DNA from: Cricetomys ansorgei
Lineage: Eukaryota > Chordata > Mammalia > Rodentia > Nesomyidae
Assembly (NCBI GenBank): GCA_026225945.1
Contig: JAMJFZ010001074.1
Span: 1,945,501 to 2,009,500 of the forward strand
Direction: 5' to 3'
Length of the DNA stretch: 64,000 nt
Below, in pieces: positions 46,884 to 57,776 of this stretch; the first letter of the stretch is position 1, and every line of letters starts with the position of its first letter. The translations under genes and the position numbers were made by a program. The notes under the pieces were generated by a model that was not told the DNA's origin, made no database searches, and worked only from the letters and a program-made list of their open reading frames with translations.

Positions 46884-47716
46884 GTCTATGTATATGAGTA
46901 TAATTTAAATACATGATTGTATTTGTTTAGTACTATATAATTATTATTTATATATTTTGTTGACACATGCTCAAATTTTACATCCAGAATAGTATGTATA
47001 TAGCACATAAATTCTGTTTTGAGGCACATTCTTTGCTGATTTAATTCTTGTATATAATTATAAAATTACATAAAACCCTTCCTAACAAACTACATTTAAA
47101 CTAGTGAAACATGTCTGTTTAAATTGCATTCAAAGGGCAAATGAAATAAAGTTTTATTTATTCATTTTTATTTTGTATGAAAGCTTACAGGCACGCTAGT
47201 AGTTTGTATATTAAGCTTCAATCCCGAGATTGCTCTCAACAACTGACTTTGTATCATCTGGAAAAAAAAGAGGACATTCATACTAATTTAAAGAAAACAT
47301 ATTAAGTTACATGAAACTTGGTAAAAACGGGTTTCTCTTATTTTTCAATGATTCCTAACACTGTATAGCCACTGAAACAAACTCAATGCTTGTCAAGATC
47401 CATTGAGCTTTATAGCAAGCATCTGGATAGTACTGTAGTACAGATGCTGAAATAGGCTTCCACAGTAAACCTGCTCAAGTTTCATCTGGCTAATAACACT
47501 TCTCCATTGAGGAGATTATTTTCTCTAATTTCCAAATTATTTTTGCCCAAATAAAATCTGTTTGCTTTGTTGTGGAGCACAGTAACAACTGCTCATAGAA
47601 CAAAGGCCCCCACATCTATATTATTGACTCCACTCACAGCAAAATAACTGAAATTTTCACTTCAAAATCAGGTAGCATTGCATTAAAAAATTAAGAACAG
47701 TTCTAACTGTTTTAGT

Positions 47717-47744
47717 TCAAATTTTAGTTCAAACTAAAATTTGA
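47717..47744. repeat. Perfect 13-bp inverted repeat with 2-base loop
   Basis: The left arm TCAAATTTTAGTT (47717-47729) and right arm AACTAAAATTTGA (47732-47744) are exact reverse complements around CA. A second TTTTAGTTCAAA word just to the left suggests template-switch origin. Confidence 0.95.
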
Positions 47745-48409
47745 TATTTGTGTCTCTGGAAATAGACAATATTTCTAAATGTTCTTAATGTAATGCATAA
47801 CTGGTTAACTGCACAGCTCCTTTTGTGTGGGAAGTGTGTTTCATGAGACCGGGTCACACAGTAGACCCAGTAAGTGCTAGTTAGATATAAAGAACTAAAG
47901 ACATGAAAGTGTTCTTAGAGAGACTAGTAAGATGTCGTTAAAAAAAATCTCTACCTCTCCTGTAACAAGCATTTCTGTATGAGTCTCGCAGGGGTTTGAC
48001 CTAGCCAAATTCCCTTCACACTATGGCTTTGCCTCAGTGACCTTATCCTGGCTTACGTATTAGTTTGTTTTATCAGTAATGCAGTAGCACATGAACTAAA
48101 TATTCAAAACTAACTACTGTTAAAATCTTCATATGATTTTAAAAATAAATATTAATTAACATACAATCTAGTCATTTTTCATTTAACAACAGGTGCTAAA
48201 TATCTTCTAGCTCTCTAATTCTCTTAATTTCTTTCTGTTACTTTCCCCCCAAAGCCTTTACGGTGTATTGCTGTGAGCAGGAGGGAATACCTCGCATTCT
48301 TTCTGCTGTGTACTTCACAGTTTTCTGTACTTTCCACCTCTCATATTTCAATGAGGGTATATATATAAAGATTATTTTCCCAATATATTATTTATCCATC
48401 CTATTGCTG

Positions 48410-48772
48410 CAAGTCTTAATTCAGTTGGCTGCTACGACACATTCTAACACCTTAAATGGCTTAAATGACAAACAGGTTTTCTCACAGAGCTGAAGGCTAG
48501 ATGTCCAAGGTCAAGGTGCTAGTAGATGCAGTGACTGTTGAGGTCTTTGTTCTTGATTTCCAGATGGACATCTACTTATCGAAATGCACATGGCAGACAG
48601 TATGCACAGAGTTCCCTTCCTCTTTATTTTATAAGGCAATTAATGCTACCATGAAGCTTCTATGGTCATGCCCTGCGTATTCCTAATTACCAGCTCAAAG
48701 CCCTACATTCAAATGCCATCACACCAGGGCTTAGTTTTCAATTTTGAGAAATATGCATTCAATCCACAACCC
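48410..48772 (-). repeat. MLT1-type MaLR LTR, sense to Ssbp2
   Basis: The plus strand shows reversed MLT1 order: TTCAGTTGGCTGCTACGACA, TGGCTTAAATGACAAACAGG, TTTTCTCACAGAGCTGAAGG, CTAGATGTCCAAGGTCAAGG and TATGCATTCAATCCACAAC. Confidence 0.7.
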
Positions 48773-50779
48773 TTTACTAAGTTCATAATTAGTTAATGAA
48801 GATTCAGTATTCTCAAGCCTGGTGAAATAGATGCTATTTGCATAAACATGAACATTCATATACACATGCTGTCAAAATGCAAAATGCTGCACGTTTAAGA
48901 CAAATTTGTAACAGAAATTCTCTAAGATTGGACTACTCTTTTTGTAATTCACACTGCTTTCTAAACACTGGTGTACTTTTATAAAGGAACCATATGCATT
49001 ATTTAAGTAGAAAACCTTGCTTCAACTTGTGTTTGCTTTTTTTTTTTTCTTCAAGATACCTTTCTCTCTCTCTTTGACAAAAGGCTCAAGACCAAATTAG
49101 TGGTCAAAAAATGACTTATTGCATGGAATGATAGCACTATATCTATTTACTGTGGAAAGTCAAAATAAGACATATGGGCTCCTAATCAATGTTATGATAG
49201 CTGAAACTATGAGAAGAATGTTAAATCCGTCTAACTATGCTTGAGAAGATGTTTATAAAGACATATGTTTAACAATGTAAATTAATTTCTCCCTTTAACT
49301 GTGTACTTCTGAACTTCAAAATTAACTCACTTTATCAAATACCACGAGCATGTTTCTAAAAGCATCATTTATTTTAATATATATTAGTATAGGAATAATT
49401 CTTCCCTTTATATTCATGTAAATATGTCAATGTTTTCAGATACAGCGTGAGTCAGAATCCTCAGGCAAACGTCAAAGGACTGCAACATTGTTTAAGTAAT
49501 CTATTCTGACTGTATTGAGTGGGGCAGCAGAAGTCTAGTTGATACAACTTACCTAAAACTACCAAAAAAGCTTTTTTTTTTTTTTGTTTTGTTAAAAAGG
49601 GAAAACTGACATTCAAATATCCTGTGCTCTCAACATAGGCAGCATAATTTTAACAATTAAAAACTAAAAAGATTATTTCCCTTGAAAACTAAAATCAAGA
49701 AATTTTATTATGTAAAAGAAAAGAAAAGCTGTGTCATGGTGAACTAGGCACAGCAGGTATAGTTAGAAAAGAAGTTAGAATGCTTTTATATTCCTATTAT
49801 TTGTTTTCATTAAGATAGTAAATCTTCAAATGTAGGAATAATCGATGTGTCTTAAAACATCAACCTCTCAAATCAACAATCAGAATCTTTTTAACTCATA
49901 ATTCACTGACCTAATCCCTGTTTGGAAAGAAGGAGAGCAGTGGTTACACTACTCTCTACTAACTCGTGACGATGGTAGCATGGGGTTAAGCTTTTCTGCC
50001 AGAGCAAAGGGAAATAATCTTTGGAAGAACCTCAGAAATGGCCTGCAGGGAAAACACGCGCTATAGAAATGCAGGTTGTGGCAGAAGAGTTCCAGACGGA
50101 GAAGGGAGAAAGTCACCATGGTGAACTATCCCCCCCTTCCCTCCCATTTACCTTCTTCTTTTCAAATTCTACCCAGAGAGAGACAGCAGTGAACAGCCTG
50201 GGACCAGCTCCCCTAGATTTTATGGAGGTGTACCTGTTAACAGACTTGACTATGGCATTGCGTTTCATAAATTGTCTTCATTAAGCATTCCAGTAGATAA
50301 TCTTAGCAATATAACATAAAAGATGTTTGTGTTTAAGGTGTATGATATTTGATATGTACTTGTGAAGCGATTAGGACTATCGAGTAACTATCACATCCAC
50401 CCGACCCCACAAAGCTGCCTGTTTGGGGAAGAAGAACATTAGGGGGCTGCTTTTTGCAGATTTCCACTACAGAACAGTTAGCAGCTATACTTTGTTTAAG
50501 GGAGGATAGGACTATTAAGCACAACTACAGTTGTTACAAGAAAAAAAAAATCCTTTTCTGGAGCATCACAATGCTCACAATGAGGAAATCAACACCATTA
50601 CTATTTCATACTTCTCCAAGCTCTCTGCAGACGACACAATTCCAGTACGTGTGCCAACTAGTTTTTTTATACAAAAAACTAGAAGTGAAAAAACAGTGGG
50701 AAGTACCACTCTACTCAATTTCAAGATCGATTTAGACACAGAAATCAAGGCTATCTGTGATCATGCAAAATAAACAGAT

Positions 50780-51045
50780 CTGTGGGACAGTATGAATACA
50801 TCTACACCGAGGTACTGAGATTTGAGAGGTAGAACTATTAACTAAAGAGATAAGAGAGACTTTTTAGCAAACAATGCTAAACTAGCTGGTCATATGTAAA
50901 AAAATATAAAACAAGAAAAATCTTAATAGAAATCTTACACCATATCTAAACTCAGTATATAATAGAATAAAATGTAAAAATCAGATCAAAAAACGTCTAA
51001 TAGAAATACAGGGATAATAATCTGTGACCTTGGCTTTGATAAGCT
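50780..51045 (+). repeat. L1 ORF2 C-terminal fragment, first copy
   Basis: AGCAAACAATGCTAAACTAG, TGGTCATATG, AATCTTACACCATATC and TCAGATCAAAAAACGTC parallel the ORF2 segment that normally reads AATGGTGCTGGGAAAACTGG through CTCAAAATGGAT. It is decayed. Confidence 0.6.
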
Positions 51046-51109
51046 ATACTTTGTAAAAATGTGAACACTGTTCTTTGAATGACACTATAAATAAAACGGC
51101 ATGGTCGTT

Positions 51110-51890
51110 CATAAAGAGAGACAAATGGGCCCAGAAATAAAGCCATGCATACATTGTCAAGTTGTTTTCAGCAAAGGTACAGGAATATTCCATAGGAAAG
51201 AACCATCTCCTTCACTGATTGTGTTAGGAAAGTGGACGTTCAGGAGCAAGAGTGAGGCTGGAGGGGTAGGATGGCTCGGAGGGTAAAGCTTTGCCGCAAA
51301 AGCCTGAAGGCCTGAGTCCTGTTCCCATTATCAAATGTCCCGTTGTGGAAGGAGAGAACCAACTCGTAAAAGAAAGCTGTCCTCTGACCGCCATACCTCC
51401 ATACGGGTCATGCCACTCATGCCTGTACTCACAGGTACACAACACACAACACACACACTCACACACACACAGGGAGGGAGATTTGACTGAAGATTTAAAC
51501 ATAAAATCTGAAAATGTAAAACTACATGGGAGTAATGTAGCACTTGGGAGGTAATCATGACACTGGCCATCATTAGTTTCATGAATGCAACATAGAAAAT
51601 ATGGGCAACAAATGCTGAACGAAATGAACAGTATATACTGAAGAACAGAACACAATAAAGGATCCAATCAACAGATTGAAAAGGCAACCTACTGAATGGA
51701 AGGAAATATTTATAAATGAGTTGATTTCCAAACTATGGATGGACAACCTACCCCGAAGTAGCTAAAACTAATAATCCAATTAAAATCAATTGAGAGACTT
51801 GAGCAAACATTTCTCCAATAAATAAATCCAAATGCCCAATAGGTATATGAAAGTCTTCTTATACATCACTCTATCCTGACCCAAAAGCTT
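51110..51890 (+). repeat. L1 ORF2 C-terminal fragment, second copy, split by a SINE
   Basis: CCCAGAAATAAAGCCATGCA, TACATTGTCAAGTTG and GTTAGGAAAGTGGACG precede the SINE at 51254-51480. GAAGATTTAAACATAAAATC, ACTGGCCATCATTAG, GATTGAAAAGGCAACCTACT, TAATAATCCAATTAAAATC and CCAATAGGTATATGAAA follow it in ORF2 order. It starts upstream of the first copy in consensus terms, so these are two insertions or a duplication. Confidence 0.72.
51254..51480 (+). repeat. B2/B3-related SINE inserted in L1
   Basis: GAGGCTGGAGGGGTAGGATG, GGAGGGTAAAGC, GGAAGGAGAGAACCAACTCG and GAAAGCTGTCCTCTGACCGC are followed by a CA-rich end, in plus orientation. It interrupts the L1 ORF2 copy and so is younger than it. Confidence 0.7.
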
Positions 51891-52019
51891 GACTGTGTTC
51901 TCATGACATTTATGTATACTTTTACTATAGATTTATTAACTCATATTATAAGTAAGTGTGCCCTCATGTAGACCATAAACTCCTTAAGAAAGAACCAGCA
52001 ACATTCTTGGTATCCTTAA

Positions 52020-52605
52020 CACCTGCTATCCTTGTTGAACTACATCCTCTAAAAATCCATGTTTGAAATTTAATCATAAAGTTCCTAAGTAAATGGCATT
52101 TGGAGTAAGGAATTTGGCAAGTATTCAGAGTTAGAAGGGACAGTGAAGGGGGCCCATGGTGGCATTAGTACATTTAGAAGAGAAAGAGACTTCGCCCAGG
52201 AACCTGAACACCGAGCAGGCACCCTGATATCCTGCAGGCCCTTGGACATCCCGCAGGCACCCGGACAGACCACAAGCTCCAGGACAACCCCACAAGTCCC
52301 GAGGCATTCTGCAGACTCCAGGACATCCCACAGGTGCCTGGGTATCATGCAGGCACTGGGCCAACCCATAGACACCTAGACATGGCTTGATGTAGCACAC
52401 TTGTTCTATCTCACTGTGCCATGTCCTTTGTCATTTCATGATGTATCAGAAAGGTCCTCACCAAGTGCTCAACACATTTGGGTACTATGCCTTTGGTTTT
52501 CTAATCTCCAGAACTATGGGTAAAATTAAACTTCTTTACTTTCTGAATTATTCAGTGTCAGATATTTTGTTATAGTTACCAAAACTACAGTAAGATAGCA
52601 CCTAA
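52020..52605 (+). repeat. MaLR-type LTR carrying a minisatellite
   Basis: The 5' part (AAAAATCCATGTTTGAAATT, AATCATAAAGTTCC) and 3' part (AAGGTCCTCACCAAGTGCTC, TTCTAATCTCCAGAACTATG, GATATTTTGTTATAGTTACC) are those of an MST/MLT1 LTR. Between them lies the 19-bp repeat array. Confidence 0.7.
52196..52386. repeat. 19-bp minisatellite, about 10 units
   Basis: Units such as GCAGGCACCCTGATATCCT, GCAGGCCCTTGGACATCCC, GCAGGCACCCGGACAGACC and GCAGACTCCAGGACATCCC recur at 19-bp spacing (one unit is 20 bp). Units diverge from each other by roughly a fifth to two fifths of positions, so the array is old. Antisense ORFs of 89-96 codons arise from it and are artefacts. Confidence 0.92.
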
Positions 52606-53295
52606 AATAGTACATATGTTATAGCAGACACTTTAAAAATAAGATAAGAAAAATAACCGTCATAAATCTTAGTAAAGTGATTAAATGAATGGGGGTGAGT
52701 GATCCTTAAATTTAAGACACCTCATATATTCAGAAAAGTTTCCAGCTACTATACTCAATATCTTTCTTAATCTGGTTACAAAGGAAGGCTAAACTTCCAT
52801 GTATGCAATAATTAAATTCAGAATAGTATTTTCACTTCACTGATCACTTAGTAGAAAGAAATCAAAGGAGAAAAAAAAGTCCTAAGGCCAGCCATGGTAG
52901 GGAAAATGCCTTCCCACAATATTTGTATACAAATGACAATTATAACCTGCGGGCAAAACTTGTGGGCTTTGGTAAAGACACCTTCCTAAGCATCTAACTC
53001 TGGTTCAGACTTAGATAAACATCTGTGCTAAAAAACTGGTTTTTATGATGCTGATTTAATGTGCATATAATTTCAGATTCTCAACTCAATTCTTGTAGGA
53101 ACAAGGTAATTTACTGTGTCCCATATTTATTCAGGAGCGACACCTTACTACTCAGATGGAAGATTAGATTAGTAATATACCTGCTTATTTACAAACATGA
53201 CTACCATTATAAAAATGATATAAATCAATTTTTCAAGTCAATCATTACCACGTGTATAATTATAAATATGTAAATACTTAAAACATTTGCTTTAT

Positions 53296-53345
53296 TCAAG
53301 GTCATCCTGAGCTACACAGTGGGTTTGAGACCAACTCGGGATAAT
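53296..53345 (+). repeat. B1 fragment
   Basis: CAAGGTCATCCTGAGCTACA, CAGTGGGTTTGAGACCAACT and CGGGATAATC are the 3' middle of a B1. Confidence 0.65.
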
Positions 53346-53917
53346 CAAACCACTTAGAACATTCATTTTCTATTCATGTGACAAGCAAAAGGTTTTCTTT
53401 AGAAATAACAAATCTGTATTTATGTAGACCTCACAAGAGGCCAGGCTTAGAAGGGGATCCATGCTAGATTTGGGCTTATCTGTATGAACATACCACACAC
53501 AAATCTACATGAGAACAAACACTGAGGATGAGAGAAACCAGGAGGGGTGGGGAGGTACGGAGGTGGAAGGGTCGCCTCAGGTCCTGCTCAAGTGCTAAGT
53601 CTCTGAGGCTCTTTGGATGAGGGGAGACAGGCTGGGGGATGAACCTGGATGTCACCAAACTGTGTCTTCAGATTAAAAAACAAAATGGTATAAGGGCACC
53701 TGGTATTTTTAATACTGTCCATTGCATTTTCTAGAGAAAGGATAGATGTGATTTTAAACTTTTGTTTCTATTTTTTAATTACAATAACTTACTGTTTTAC
53801 ATTTCATATTTCTGTGAGTTGTCACAGTATGCCCTGTGGTTAAGATAGAAACCAGATGTATCGTGTAAAATTTTCCATGGCCTCTGGATACTTAATCTCA
53901 TCCAAACATTACTCTAG

Positions 53918-54172
53918 TGTTTGTGTGTTTGTCTGTGTGTGTGTGTGTGTCTCTGTGTCTGTCTGTCTCTGTGTATGTATGTCTGTCTATCTGTCTCTCT
54001 GTGTGTCTGTCTGTCTGTGTGCCTGTCTCTGTGTCTGTCTCTCTATGTATCTGTCTGTGTGCCTGTCTCTGTCTGTCTCTCTATGTATTTGTCTGTGTGC
54101 CTGTCTCTGTGTCTGTCTGTCTGTGTGCCTATCTATCTGTCTCTCTGTGTCTGTCTGTCTGTCTCTGTCTCT

Positions 54173-54210
<38 letters not shown>

Positions 54211-54232
54211 CTGTGTCTGTCTGTGTGCATGC
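53918..54232. repeat. (GTCT)n/(GT)n compound satellite
   Basis: About 315 bp is built of GTCT, CTGT, GTGT and CTCT units, with a recurring higher-order block (CTGTGTGCCTGTCTCTG) at 54020, 54056 and 54096. All three plus frames and the minus frames are open because the units lack stop codons. The 196-codon ORF over it is not a gene. Confidence 0.96.
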
Positions 54233-54490
54233 ACATGGAGAGGACAGAGGCTGATGCCTGTGTCTGCTCTTGTTCTCCACCTTTTGTTTTGAGAAAGAAG
54301 TCTCTCACTGAACTCCGAGATCACACTAGTCTAGAGTTCCCTAGGTTCCTGTCTTTGCTGCCAGTGCTGGGATTTAAAGCATACCTCTCCTGGGCTTTTG
54401 TTTGTTCAATGTGGATGCTAGTGATACAAACGCTCATATCTTCATGCTTACACAGAAGGCACTTTAACTTTGGAGCCATCTTCCTAGCCC
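54225..54490 (-). repeat. B4 SINE
   Basis: GAGAGGACAGAGGCTGATGC, TTTTGAGAAAGAAGTCTCTC, CCAGTGCTGGGATTTAAAGC and AGCCATCTTCCTAGCCC are in reversed B4 order. The GTCT satellite lies directly on its left. Confidence 0.75.
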
Positions 54491-54615
54491 TTAAATATTA
54501 CTATTAAATTTTAATTAACTCTGGGTTAGTGAAATGGTTTAATAAAGGTGGACTAGGGAAGGGGGAATCTTACTTACAGGTAACCAATTTTTAAAAAATC
54601 ATTTACATAGAAAAT

Positions 54616-54678
54616 ATGTATGTGTGTGTATGTATATATATATATATATATGTATGTATATATATATATATGTATATA
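54616..54678. repeat. (TA)n/(TATG)n microsatellite
   Basis: TATGTATGTGTGTGTATG, then two runs of TA units separated by TGTATGTA. Confidence 0.93.
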
Positions 54679-55196
54679 CAGAGCCTCTAAACCTGCCTGA
54701 CATTACAAAACAAAAAACCATATGAGTGATTTTCTCCTATACTAGTTCTCCACGCCTGTATTCTCATGCCAAATCTACTTTGTTCCACAGAATTAATTCA
54801 GCAAAGTCCTTTAAAAAAGTCCACAGCTGAACTCAACCTCTACATACACGAGCAGGAACTAGCACAACAGTGATTTAAATGGCCCATCGGGCTGCTTTTG
54901 CTAACAGGTTTTAAAGACTCTACTCACAGGTAGTACAACAGCTGTTGCTGAGTGGTTCTGGTCACCAGAGAATTTCTTTTAACACAGTTTGATATCATTG
55001 CCTAAATTCAAAGTGACACCAAATTAAAGCATGTTATGGCAATAATCATCACAGGATAAAGTATTTAGGAAAACAAGTCTCCGTCTTCAGAATTAATTCA
55101 ATTACTTTACCCTTGACTGGCAAGTTTCAAGCCTTATTTAACGATAAAACTATAATGACTTAAATGTGTTTAAAATATTTATTAAAATATGATTCT

Positions 55197-55418
55197 ATGG
55201 GCTGTAGAAACAACCCAGAGGTCAAGTGCACTTGCTGCTCTCAGAAGACCTGAGTTCAGTTCTCGGCACCAAACAATGGCTCATAAACCTGTAACTCCAG
55301 CTCCAGGGGATCCACCTCTCTCTTCTGGCTTCCAGAGGCAACAGGCACACATGTGGTGCACACACATGTGCATGTAAACATTAATATACATAAGATAAGA
55401 AGAAATAAATATTAAGAA
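55197..55418 (+). repeat. B2/B3 SINE
   Basis: GGGCTGTAGAAACAACCCAG, TGCACTTGCTGCTCTC, CCTGAGTTCAGTTCTCGGCA, TAACTCCAGCTCCAGGGGAT, ACACATGTGGTGCACAC and a terminal A-rich AAGAAATAAATATTAAG are in plus-strand order. Confidence 0.88.
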
Positions 55419-55841
55419 ATAAAAAATTAAAAACTATGATTTTGAATAGATGAGCTAATAACCCTTTATAGTAATTGATGTGCTACTTGCATATCAAAGA
55501 AACAAGACAGAATAACTTTCTTTGTAGTGGCTATGAATTTAACTTTTCAGTTTTAATCAAAAACTGTAAAAAAACTATAGAATTTTACAGAAGTTAAAAA
55601 ACAATAGATATATACCTCTCATACATAGATATGGAGATGAGGGAAGTTCTTATAGCTACTTCTATATTTACAGGTGTTAGAAATTATAAACTATTGATAA
55701 ATTAATTATAAATTAAACATAAGCCTCAATTAACTATGGTTGGCCAGGAACATGAACAATATCTGAATTCTTGAAGTTGAGTAGTTGAGGTAGTTGAAAT
55801 CACGCAATTACAGAACTTTTGTTAACAGAACTACAACTTAT

Positions 55842-56010
55842 TTTTTGAGACAAGGTGTCATTACATGGCCCAGGCTGTCACTTTCGCCTGGGCTATAATC
55901 CCAGAACTTAGAAAACTAAAGCAGGAGAATCATGAATTTGAGACCAGCTTGAGAGCAGCCTGAACTATATACCAAAACTCTATCACCAAAGGAAGAAAAA
56001 AAAAAGCTCA
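55842..56010. repeat. Two B1 fragments in opposite orientation
   Basis: The left fragment (TTTTTTGAGACAAGGTG through CATGGCCCAGGCTG) is a minus-strand B1. The right fragment (GCCTGGGCTATAATCCCAGA through CAAAACTCTATCACC with an A-rich end) is plus-strand. They meet at a perfect 8-bp stem, GCCCAGGC (55868) with GCCTGGGC (55886). Confidence 0.75.
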
Positions 56011-56149
56011 AACAATAAAGATTTTTTTTTCTATTCATAAAAAAAGAACTAGGGTAATACTTATATTTAATTACTTTTCCAGTCATCTCAATAGTAATGC
56101 AAGAAGTGAAAGATACGCAACACCATGTCTGAGTTTAGTCTAGGAAGAA

Positions 56150-56284
56150 ATGGCCACTGAACCTCCAGGCTACTGTGTGGTGCCTGTTAGAGTGGTCACA
56201 ACAACCACCCCACAGGGGCAGCTGCAGGATGGAGGGGATGAGTCGGAAACCAAATCCACTTCACCAGCTAAGTTATGCTCCTGA
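56150..56284 (+). other. Unidentified 44-codon ORF, possible retrocopy fragment
   Basis: The ORF starts ATGGCCACTGAACC and reads MATEPPGYCVVPVRVVTTTT, then PQGQLQDGGDESETKSTSPA, before a stop. The composition is unlike translated AT-rich intron and looks like the disordered N-terminus of a nuclear protein. Another frame continues with SSKGSVKRKRNLLENIMLLL up to about 56390, which would fit a frameshifted retrocopy. I cannot name a parent gene and no poly(A) tail was seen, so chance remains possible. Confidence 0.2.
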
Positions 56285-57489
56285 AGAGTCATCTAAAGGA
56301 AGTGTGAAGCGAAAGAGAAACTTACTGGAAAACATCATGTTGTTGCTAAAGCCACTCAAACTTGCCAGGGAAAGATATCAAGCACAGAATTAATTTTAAT
56401 TAATTAATTTTTGGTTACCGCTGCTCCAAGGCCACCTCAATCACACACCATCCAGTCTACATTGGAATACTTTTGTGAACTCAACTGTACCTGCCCAGCA
56501 TTCTGTCCTCTGTGGCTATGGACCTGCACCGCATGACATAATCAGAGGGTACTCTGGGGTTTTTCCTTGTCTCCTCTGTAACATTCTATTCCTTTCATTC
56601 ATAATTACTCCACATATTTCTAGATAGTGAGAACTTCAGAGGTCTTATATGGAACACATTTGGGGTCTTGTCTTAAATGTTAGGTTTGTAGAAGAGTCTC
56701 TACTTAGCGTTTGTGTGACACCTCTCTGTCCCTGATGATTGCTCAACTATTCCAAGGACAGATTAAATCATTCGGTTAGTTTCTGCCATGAATCTACAAC
56801 TCAAGCTTAGCTATGTCAGCTTCTACATTTTAAACACACCCTTTTCAATCCCTCTGTATTCTTTCTTCCTTTCTGATGACCTTAGCGAGTCACGAAATGT
56901 ATAGATCCAAAGAACAAAGTGTATTTTTGCCCTCTTGTGCATCTAGACTAGTCAACGTTCTCCTTCAAAGTTCTGTCCAAGAGGAAAATGAAATGAATAC
57001 AAATCAATGATCTTTTTCCTTACAGTACTGAAATATATTAAATCACCTAAATTCCCCAGTTCCGGTTATAGTCACCCTAAACAACTGTTGTCTAGTCGGC
57101 TCTCTACATTATAGATTTTCTTTTTTGGTTTAAACACAGACTTGGTTTTAATATGTATCTAACATTTCCCTTCTAATTATTAAATATTCTAAGAAAAATA
57201 AATCATTTCCTAATGTGATCTGTGGGAAGTCCTGTGGGCAGTGCACCTCTTATGGCTCTGGAACTTTCCTCTCCAGAGGTTTCTAGGAACTAAAAGCAAC
57301 TTAGATTTTAGTGATGCACTAAGGGAAGGTGCTGACAGGGGAAATAGGCTTAGTGTTCAGCTGCTAACCGCGGTAAGGCACCCACCGCAAAGTAGATTGT
57401 TGTGCTTGTCCATGTTTTATAGCTCTTATATCCCAAAGAAACTATCTGTATAAGTTACTAATTATATTTCTGTGCATAAACGTGTGTGT

Positions 57490-57776
57490 GCGTGCGTGCA
57501 TGTAGGCGTGTACGCAGGTTAGAGGTCTTCATCAGGTGTCTTCTATCACTGCCCACTTTTGTCTTTGAGACGAAGATTGACTGGATTAGCTCATAAGTGA
57601 ACTCCGAGCATCACCTGTCTTTGGCTCCCGCCTCCCAAATCCTAGCCCTGGAGTTACAGATGTGCGAGCGCCATCCTTCCCAGTATTCATGTTGGTGGTG
57701 ACGATCTGAATATCTTGCCGGACTCGGCTCCTTACTCTTGCGTGGCAACATTCTACCAACTGAGTCTCGCAGTACA
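57490..57776 (-). repeat. B4 SINE, diverged
   Basis: A GT/GC-rich lead, then GGTTAGAGGTCTTCATCAGG, TTGAGACGAAGATTG, CCCTGGAGTTACAGATGTG and TTCTACCAACTGAGTCTCGC, in reversed B4 order. Confidence 0.65.

Noticed and set aside
47701..47760. Possible Rho-independent-type hairpin terminator
   Set aside because: The stem is AT-only and the context is a mammalian intron, where such terminators do not apply.
51224..51687. Overlapping 147- and 118-codon minus-strand ORFs
   Set aside because: They read through the antisense of a B2/B3 SINE and L1 ORF2 fragments, with a Cys/Val run from the CA repeat.
52085..52400. Gly/Cys-rich repeat protein on the minus strand (89-96 codons)
   Set aside because: The periodicity comes from the 19-bp minisatellite, which is not a multiple of three, so the apparent peptide repeat shifts frame from unit to unit.
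53917..54507. 196-codon plus-strand ORF, the longest in the window
   Set aside because: It is translation of a GTCT/GT satellite plus part of a B4 SINE; all frames there are open and the peptide is pure C/V/S/L low complexity.
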